In this document: positions 1-4,833 of the stretch, piece by piece | Layout: each line of letters starts with the position of its first letter | How positions within the stretch are numbered: position 1 is the stretch's first letter | Source: Lachnospiraceae bacterium | Lineage (GTDB): Bacteria > Bacillota > Clostridia > Lachnospirales > Lachnospiraceae | Direction of reading: 5' to 3' | NCBI GenBank assembly: GCA_014804225.1 | Contig: JAAVAF010000101.1 | Coordinates: 1-5,739 of the forward strand | Length of the DNA: 5,739 nucleotides | Notes under the pieces: generated by a model | What the model saw: only the letters and a program-made list of their open reading frames with translations | Database searches by the model: none | What the model was told of the DNA's origin: nothing | Made by a program: the position numbers and the translations under genes

Positions 1-24
1 CATCAAAAACGGATATATACACGA

Positions 25-31
25 AAGGAGG
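25..31 (+). promoter_or_regulatory. Ribosome binding site of the ECF sigma gene
   Basis: AAGGAGG lies 6 bases before the ATG at 38, a near-perfect Shine-Dalgarno match. It fixes that ATG as the start of the sigma factor. Only 37 bases precede the gene, so its promoter lies mostly or wholly outside the window. Confidence 0.85.
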
Positions 32-37
32 ATTTCT

Positions 38-529
38 ATGGATGAAAAAATATATGAAGAACATGCCCGAACCGTATATTATTTTCTGCTGTCATTGTGC
101 CACAATCCACATACTGCACAAGACTTAACACAGGAAACATTTCTTCGTGCCTACCAATCAATCGACCGTTTTGACGGAACATGCAAGCTGTCCGTGTGGC
201 TTTGTCAGATTGCTAAACACATATGGTATCAATATCTGGATAAACATAAACACGAAGCTTCGAAAATGCCCGAAGACACTGTTGAATTCACAATTGATAC
301 CGAAACACAATTTTTTGCAAAATATGATTTAATCCAAGTCTTAAAAGAGCTTCACAATCTGCCCGAACAGATGCGGGAAGTGCTCTATATCAAAATGTCG
401 AGCGAGCTGACCTTTCGCGAAATCGGCGAAATATTAGGCAAGAGTGAAAACTGGGCACGCGTAACCTATTTTAGAGGAAAAGAAAAAATCATGAAAGGAT
501 TGATGAAAAATGAACAAAATAACATGTGA
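38..529 (+). CDS. ECF-type RNA polymerase sigma factor
   Basis: This is a small sigma-70 family factor of the extracytoplasmic-function type. It would bind core RNA polymerase and direct it to a special promoter set when released from its anti-sigma factor. Seen in the 163-residue product: a region 2 domain at about residues 6-70, including the hallmark DLTQETF at 29-35 and the SVWL segment at 52-55, then a variable acidic linker (about 72-97), then a region 4 domain at about 98-155 with LPEQMREVL and a helix-turn-helix (LTFREIGEILGKS, 124-136). There is no region 1 or 3, as expected for ECF factors, and the length is normal. The start is set by AAGGAGG six bases upstream. Its last 20 bases overlap the next gene, a zinc-finger membrane protein, which is the standard sigma/anti-sigma arrangement. 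Many such pairs autoregulate, but the promoter is not in view. The target genes and inducing signal cannot be read from the sequence. Confidence 0.93.
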   Translation: MDEKIYEEHARTVYYFLLSLCHNPHTAQDLTQETFLRAYQSIDRFDGTCKLSVWLCQIAKHIWYQYLDKHKHEASKMPEDTVEFTIDTETQFFAKYDLIQVLKELHNLPEQMREVLYIKMSSELTFREIGEILGKSENWARVTYFRGKEKIMKGLMKNEQNNM

Positions 530-1328
530 TATTATACGTGATCTTCTGCCGTCATACACAGATGGCATTGCCTCTGACGATTCCGTAAAGCTTGTTGAAG
601 AGCACCTTGCACAATGCAGTGCATGTGCCGCTTTTAAAGACAGAATGGGAAAACCGGATTTGCGAATTGCAGATAAAACGGACAATCTTGACTATCTGAA
701 AAAAATACGAAAAATAACAGATTTAAAATCTGCTGTCTGCTTTCTTTCAATATTAATAACAGGTGCTTTCTTTTTAGGATATGCCAGACAAATATTTCGA
801 TTAGAATCGTTTTTTCCTTTTTTTGTCCTTGTCGCTGTCATGCTGCTTTGCAATTATCTCCTGTTTTTTCATAATAACGAAACGAAAGATATCGAAAAAA
901 TAAAAGAAACAGTTCCAAGTGCTATCAGCGTTCTATTGATACTATATATGATGCTGATTATGCAACTGTCATTCTATAATTGGCTGCATAATAAGAACGC
1001 TCCTTTCAATATTGATTATGCAGAGTTAGGCCCATTTCTTCATAAACAATTGTTACTGACAATGGTTATTGAAATCGGTTTATGGATTCGAGAGCTTGTT
1101 CTTCATATTCGGAAAGCGCATTTTTCTATTATCAGCAGCAGTTTGGGAATTATTGGCTTCTACATGTCCCTGTATTATGATCAGATGTTAAAGACTATAA
1201 GCACACTTGACGGGTTTCATGTCATAAATAATCATGCTTTACTCTTGTTTGCAGAGGGAATTGGCATTTTGCTTCTATTATTTATGGTTGAGAAGATAAA
1301 GGAAAGAAAATATTATATGGAAATGTAA
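510..1328 (+). CDS. Membrane anti-sigma factor with N-terminal zinc finger (zf-HC2 type)
   Basis: Probable anti-sigma partner of the upstream ECF factor, holding it at the membrane until a signal arrives. Seen in the 272-residue product: an N-terminal domain with Cys6 and the zinc-binding anti-sigma motif H32-x3-C36-x2-C39, then a LDYLKKIRK segment (60-68) typical of Firmicute proteins of this kind, then hydrophobic segments at about 73-92, 101-120, 138-159, 179-198, 206-223 and 242-260. That makes a six-pass membrane protein with a short basic C-terminal tail. Classical zf-HC2 anti-sigmas have one membrane helix and an extracytoplasmic sensor domain. Here no sizeable outside domain exists, so sensing probably occurs within the membrane or through another protein (inference). 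The ATG at 510 has AAAGGA ten bases upstream, inside the sigma gene, and the 20-bp overlap suggests translational coupling. The anti-sigma role rests on the zinc motif and gene order. Confidence 0.85.
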   Translation: MNKITCDIIRDLLPSYTDGIASDDSVKLVEEHLAQCSACAAFKDRMGKPDLRIADKTDNLDYLKKIRKITDLKSAVCFLSILITGAFFLGYARQIFRLESFFPFFVLVAVMLLCNYLLFFHNNETKDIEKIKETVPSAISVLLILYMMLIMQLSFYNWLHNKNAPFNIDYAELGPFLHKQLLLTMVIEIGLWIRELVLHIRKAHFSIISSSLGIIGFYMSLYYDQMLKTISTLDGFHVINNHALLLFAEGIGILLLLFMVEKIKERKYYMEM

Positions 1329-1346
1329 CTGAAAACATGGTATAAT
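1318..1346 (+). promoter_or_regulatory. Sigma-A-type extended -10 promoter for the lipoprotein gene
   Basis: TATAAT at 1341-1346 is a perfect -10 hexamer preceded by TG at 1338-1339, the extended -10 motif. At a 17-base spacing, TGGAAA (1318-1323) matches four of six positions of the TTGACA consensus. Transcription should begin near 1353, giving a leader of about 40 bases. The -35 box overlaps the end of the anti-sigma gene, so the lipoprotein can be made independently of the sigma/anti-sigma transcript. No ECF-type promoter (AAC near -35, CGT near -10) is evident here. Confidence 0.72.
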
Positions 1347-1393
1347 TCCTTAGCATGTAATTGCCAAAATACTGAAAAAGGAGTAAATGTTTT

Positions 1394-2752
1394 ATGAAAA
1401 AAAGAAGTGTATTATTGCTGGCAGCAGCCATCGGACTGATGCTTACGGCTTGTGGAGGTTCTAAAGAAACAGCAAGCCATGAATCCGACAGCACTGTAAA
1501 AAACGCAGCCCAAGAGGAGTCTCCAAAAGCAGCGGAAACAAAAGAAACAGAGGCAGCCACGGAAACGGAAGATCTTCCGGCTTCGCAGGAATATGTTTCC
1601 TCGGATGGTTCTTATAAGGTAATTCTGATTGAGGGAGTTACGCAGACAGATATGCCGCTCTCAGACGGATTTATTATGATGGGATTGGATGGCGGTTCTG
1701 AACGAACGGGATTTTCTGCTATTGCTATAAGATGCAACAAGTCCAGTGTCCCGAAAAATTTGGGCAATATTGAAAATCTGGAGGATTTTGCGGATTATAT
1801 CACTGATTTGGCCTTAGATGGTTCTGGGGTAACAGTGAGCTGGGAAGATACGGATGCGCCCTCCACGGAAGGAACACAACTTTGTCTTGCAAAGGAAGGC
1901 GTAGCCAGAAGCGGCATAAGCCGGGGACAAGCCTACGGATATTATGTAGAGACTGAAAACGACTATTATTCGGTGGTTATCGTGGGAAACGATGATGATG
2001 TGGATGAAGCCAGACAAGTCCTCGCTTTGGAGTTTTCGGATACGGCATCAGCACAGGGGCAAGAAGGAACCATTGGTTTCTTTAATGGAATGACAGCAGT
2101 TTTGGATTCCATAAATGGGACGAATACCCTTGAGCTCAGTAAGATGATGGAAGATGCGGGTGAAGACGAGAAAGAACTTAAGGATACTCTATCATCCCAG
2201 ATGCAGCAAAGCCTGTCAAGTAGTTGGGGAATTGAAAGTGCCACAGATCTGATCGAAACAGCAGACATGCTGATCAATGAAGGCCATAATCAGGATGCTT
2301 TAGATTTTCTGGGTGAATATGGCGGAATGGATGAGAGCGATCGCGATGCCTTTGATGCGAAGCTGAAAGAACAGAACTTGGATGACGAAACATATATCAG
2401 CCTATTAGCAGCTTATGATGCATGGACGGCCTATGGAGATAGTGCTATCGCTGCTTGGGATTTAAGCCGGGTAGGTACTATTATGGGTATGGGTTATGGA
2501 GCCGGCTATTGCACCTATGAGGAAGCAATGGACAAAATTCTGGAAGCGGCAGTGAAATCGCAGGAGCTTTTTGATTCTTGGGAAGACTTTAATAAGAGCT
2601 ATCTCTATGGTTATTCGTATTGGTCTGGGGAATCTCTGGACGATTCAGAAAGCAGCGCCGCAGAGCGTGCAGAACTGGTAAATGACTTGGAAACACAAGC
2701 CAATGGACCTTTTGCTGTGAAATGGGATACGGAGTTAAAAAAAGAGTGGTAA
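1394..2752 (+). CDS. Surface lipoprotein with C-terminal DUF1266-like domain
   Basis: A 452-residue secreted lipoprotein of unknown function. Seen: a short basic start (MKKR), a hydrophobic stretch, and the lipobox LTAC with Cys20 as the lipidation site. Residues 21-65 are rich in Ser, Thr, Ala, Lys and Glu, a likely flexible tether from the membrane. About 66-215 form a beta-rich domain that starts YVSSDGSYKVIL and which I cannot assign; it loosely recalls PsbP/DcrB-like lipoprotein domains. About 290-430 resemble DUF1266 (Pfam family of unknown function): AWDLSR around W355, then GYGAGYCTYEEAMDKIL, then SWEDF (W396) and YLYGYSYW (W410). AAGGAG lies ten bases before the ATG at 1394. The gene is downstream of the sigma/anti-sigma pair but has its own extended -10 promoter, and only 65 bases separate it from the anti-sigma stop. 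It may belong to the same envelope-response locus (inference). Lipoprotein status is firm; DUF1266 is likely; function is unknown. Confidence 0.85.
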   Translation: MKKRSVLLLAAAIGLMLTACGGSKETASHESDSTVKNAAQEESPKAAETKETEAATETEDLPASQEYVSSDGSYKVILIEGVTQTDMPLSDGFIMMGLDGGSERTGFSAIAIRCNKSSVPKNLGNIENLEDFADYITDLALDGSGVTVSWEDTDAPSTEGTQLCLAKEGVARSGISRGQAYGYYVETENDYYSVVIVGNDDDVDEARQVLALEFSDTASAQGQEGTIGFFNGMTAVLDSINGTNTLELSKMMEDAGEDEKELKDTLSSQMQQSLSSSWGIESATDLIETADMLINEGHNQDALDFLGEYGGMDESDRDAFDAKLKEQNLDDETYISLLAAYDAWTAYGDSAIAAWDLSRVGTIMGMGYGAGYCTYEEAMDKILEAAVKSQELFDSWEDFNKSYLYGYSYWSGESLDDSESSAAERAELVNDLETQANGPFAVKWDTELKKEW

Positions 2753-2934
2753 TGAAACGAACCGCATCCGGAAGTCACCTTGACTGGATATACAGTGGTG
2801 ACAATCCTGTCTGTTCCATTACTTTTGAGACAGGCACTACAGCGTGTCCATTTACGCTGGAACAATATCCCAAGATATGACTTCAACATGCACTTGTTGT
2901 ACAAGCGGCTGCGGAATATACTTATACACATTAA
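2752..2934 (+). pseudogene. C-terminal remnant of an M14-type zinc carboxypeptidase
   Basis: In the frame starting at the ATG at 2752 (TAATG overlap with the lipoprotein stop) the translation reads KRTASGSHLDWIY, then PVCSITFETG, then CPFTLEQYPKI, and a TGA at 2878-2880. Reading through gives 17 more codons (LQHALVVQAAAEYTYTH) to a TAA at 2932. This follows the order at the end of M14 metallocarboxypeptidases: ASG-x-x-x-DW-x-Y, a short gap, the TFE segment holding the catalytic Glu (Glu270 in carboxypeptidase A; here codon 26), then a proline-containing loop and a final helix. The zinc-binding H-x-x-E...H part, most of the enzyme, is absent. In related bacterial enzymes, as I recall them, a Trp often follows the equivalent of PKI, so the TGA may be a mutated TGG (inference). 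The frame stays open upstream inside the lipoprotein gene with no M14-like sequence. A 42-codon peptide could still be made, but an enzyme could not. Homology is judged by eye only. Confidence 0.62.
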
Positions 2935-2948
2935 TACTTAATCAAATA

Positions 2949-2995
2949 AAAAATCACTAGATATTGGATTTTTCTTCCAGTATTTAGTGATTTTT
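2949..2995. terminator. Bidirectional intrinsic terminator between convergent genes
   Basis: A 20-base left arm (2949-2968, starting AAAAATCACTA) pairs with a right arm (2976-2995, ending TAGTGATTTTT) across a 7-base loop. All 20 positions pair, two as G-U wobbles (2960/2984 and 2964/2980). The outer arms are an A tract on the left and a T tract on the right, so either strand's transcript ends in a hairpin plus U run. It lies 196 bases after the lipoprotein stop and 57 bases after the end of the transporter gene on the other strand, so it probably stops both. Confidence 0.85.
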
Positions 2996-3052
2996 AATTC
3001 AAATTACTTCTTAATTTATTCTTGAAGCTTTACTAGGTATGTCTTTTGCTAT

Positions 3053-4804
3053 TTATGTAATATCCAGCTCAATCACAGTGTTATTCATATTCAGCACCCT
3101 CATATACTGGAAACCCAATGCCATCTTTTTCAGCAATGCGATTCCGCTCACCGTTACCTCCTGCTCTTGCTCTTGATATTCCAATGGATTAAAGGGAATA
3201 CCGTCATCCCGGATCCGCAAAAGATACTTATTATCCTGAATCGTAAAACTGATATCCATATAATTTTCCTGATCGCTTCGATAGCCGTACTGCACGATAT
3301 TAGCAGCAAGCTCCTCCACAGCAAAACAAAGGGTTTTGGCATCCTGCTCTGTAATATGATTGTCTGCGCAGAACAAAAGAAGCTTTTCCCGGAAGGCTAT
3401 GACTTCATCCAGATCATTCCCCACAGAACAATCCAAGCATTTTTCCTCCATAACCTTAGGAAGCATATAAACACCCCCTGCTTCATATTTTCCCCTATGT
3501 TGTCCCCAAATCCGGTATAGAGAGCTCGCTAAAATCGTAACCGCTTCACTCGCCACCGCCATCAGACATACGCCGGTAAGCCCCCACAAAAAGATTCCTG
3601 CCAAGGTAAAAGGCACGATCACCAGAAATCCCTGCAGCACTGTAACCACTGTGGACAGCCCCGGCTGCAGAATGGTCTGGTAATAGGACATCAAAAATTT
3701 GTTATAGACGTAAAATGGAAAACTGCAGGCAAATATGCGCAATGCCATCTTACAGAGCTCAAGCATATCTCCTTCTGTAATGCCGAACAGCCCGGCAATC
3801 ACTTGGGGTACGGCAAGAAATACCAGCAGCAGCACCGCAATGACAACATAACTGTAAGTAAGTACTCTTCTGCAAAGAACGCGGATTCCAAAATAATCCC
3901 GCTCCCCATAAAGAATACCCGCGATATTCTGAATCAACCCGATCACACCGCCCACACACAGCTCTGCGATCAGCACTGCATTGGCACAGACAGAGTAAAT
4001 TGCCATCGCATCATTTCCCAAAATCCTTACAATCGCAGAATTGATAATGACAGACTTCAGAGCAGACATCAATGTAAAAGCTGCACTGGGGATTCCCGCT
4101 TTCGCCGCAAGTCCTACATTTAGGAACATATGTTTATCTAATTTTTGCAAGCGCAGCATCCTCTGCCCTGATCGGAAATAAAACACCACCGTCACCATTC
4201 CGACCAGATAGCCAACCACTGTAGAAAGGGCGCTTCCTGCCATCCCCATATGAAATCCTTTGATAAACACAAAATCCAACACCAGATTTACCACATTGGC
4301 AATGATAAAAAGTGCACTGCCTAACTGGGGATGGTTATCTGCATTCATAAAATAACAGAATATGATAGCTGCTGTCAAAAACGGAATTCCGCCAAAATTC
4401 ACCATGATATATGGCTCGGCAAGAGCAGCCAGCGCTCCATTTCCGGAAAGCGCAAGCGCTAACGGTCCTGGCAAGAACGGCGTAAACAGCGCAAAGATAA
4501 GTGCGATCACAATGCCAGCCACCAACGAGGCACTGAATACCCCGCCAGCCTTTTCCATATCACGTTTTCCCAATAAAACTGCTGCCTCTGCAGCCCCACC
4601 CATAGCAAGCATCATCGCTGGCATCTGGAGCAACAACAGCACTGGCATGGAAATCTCAATCGCCGCCATCGCATCCGCCCCCAGAAGGTTGCCTACGATC
4701 ATGCCGTCCACCACATTGCCAAGCTGCATGGCAACGGTCATCAGCACACCTGGTAAGATATACTGATGTATTTTTCTGTTGATCAAAAACGCATTTCTTT
4801 CCAT
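3053..4804 (-). CDS. MATE-family efflux transporter fused to a C-terminal GHKL (RsbW-like) ATP-binding domain
   Basis: A 583-residue two-part protein. Residues about 1-435 are a complete MATE transporter of about 12 membrane helices, a cation-coupled exporter fold. Features of the family seen here are QLGNVVDGMIVGNLLG near the N-terminus, NVVNLVLDFVF from residue 170 followed by GMAGSALSTVVGYL, and a repeated second half with IYSVCANAVLIAELCVGG. A linker (about 436-455) leads to a domain at about 456-583 like the RsbW/SpoIIAB anti-sigma kinases. Its N box is EELAAN (E498, N502), its G1 box RDDGIPFNP (D534, G535), and its G2 region is reduced to VSGIALLKKMA with one glycine (G554). The key ATP-binding residues of the N and G1 boxes are kept, so nucleotide binding is plausible; kinase activity is unproven. 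MATE proteins do not need ATP, so the domain is more likely regulatory (inference). The ATG at 4804 is preferred over a TTG at 4807. It lies 29 bases after the adenylating-enzyme gene, in a probable operon. The exported substrate is unknown. Confidence 0.9.
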   Translation of the reverse strand: MERNAFLINRKIHQYILPGVLMTVAMQLGNVVDGMIVGNLLGADAMAAIEISMPVLLLLQMPAMMLAMGGAAEAAVLLGKRDMEKAGGVFSASLVAGIVIALIFALFTPFLPGPLALALSGNGALAALAEPYIMVNFGGIPFLTAAIIFCYFMNADNHPQLGSALFIIANVVNLVLDFVFIKGFHMGMAGSALSTVVGYLVGMVTVVFYFRSGQRMLRLQKLDKHMFLNVGLAAKAGIPSAAFTLMSALKSVIINSAIVRILGNDAMAIYSVCANAVLIAELCVGGVIGLIQNIAGILYGERDYFGIRVLCRRVLTYSYVVIAVLLLVFLAVPQVIAGLFGITEGDMLELCKMALRIFACSFPFYVYNKFLMSYYQTILQPGLSTVVTVLQGFLVIVPFTLAGIFLWGLTGVCLMAVASEAVTILASSLYRIWGQHRGKYEAGGVYMLPKVMEEKCLDCSVGNDLDEVIAFREKLLLFCADNHITEQDAKTLCFAVEELAANIVQYGYRSDQENYMDISFTIQDNKYLLRIRDDGIPFNPLEYQEQEQEVTVSGIALLKKMALGFQYMRVLNMNNTVIELDIT

Positions 4805-4811
4805 CAAAGCT

Positions 4812-4816
4812 CTCCT
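4812..4816 (-). promoter_or_regulatory. Ribosome binding site deciding the transporter start
   Basis: On the minus strand AGGAG (4816 down to 4812) lies 7 bases before the ATG at 4804-4802. The in-frame TTG just before it (4807-4805) would leave only 4 bases of spacing and is a weaker codon, so the ATG is taken as the start. Confidence 0.75.
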
Positions 4817-4833
4817 GTCATACTACTTAATAG

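Noticed and set aside
1966..2277. A 103-codon frame on the - strand within the lipoprotein gene
   Set aside because: Ser-rich shadow of the lipoprotein reading frame, with no supporting motif.
2888..2905. Short inverted repeat CTTGT-TGT-ACAAG as an operator
   Set aside because: Only five pairs, inside the remnant frame and not near a promoter; expected by chance.
2611..2931. A 106-codon frame on the - strand across the lipoprotein end and junction
   Set aside because: It is antisense to the DUF1266-like domain and to the M14-like remnant and has no family features.
3053..3440. The RsbW-like domain as the anti-sigma factor for the ECF gene at 38-529
   Set aside because: RsbW-type kinases act on other sigma classes (SigB/SigF type), the ECF factor already has an overlapping zinc-finger partner, and the two gene groups are convergent and separated by a terminator.
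4362..4766. A 134-codon frame on the + strand inside the transporter gene
   Set aside because: It is antisense to conserved MATE helices, has a low-complexity Ala/Ser/Pro composition produced by the opposite reading, and matches no family.
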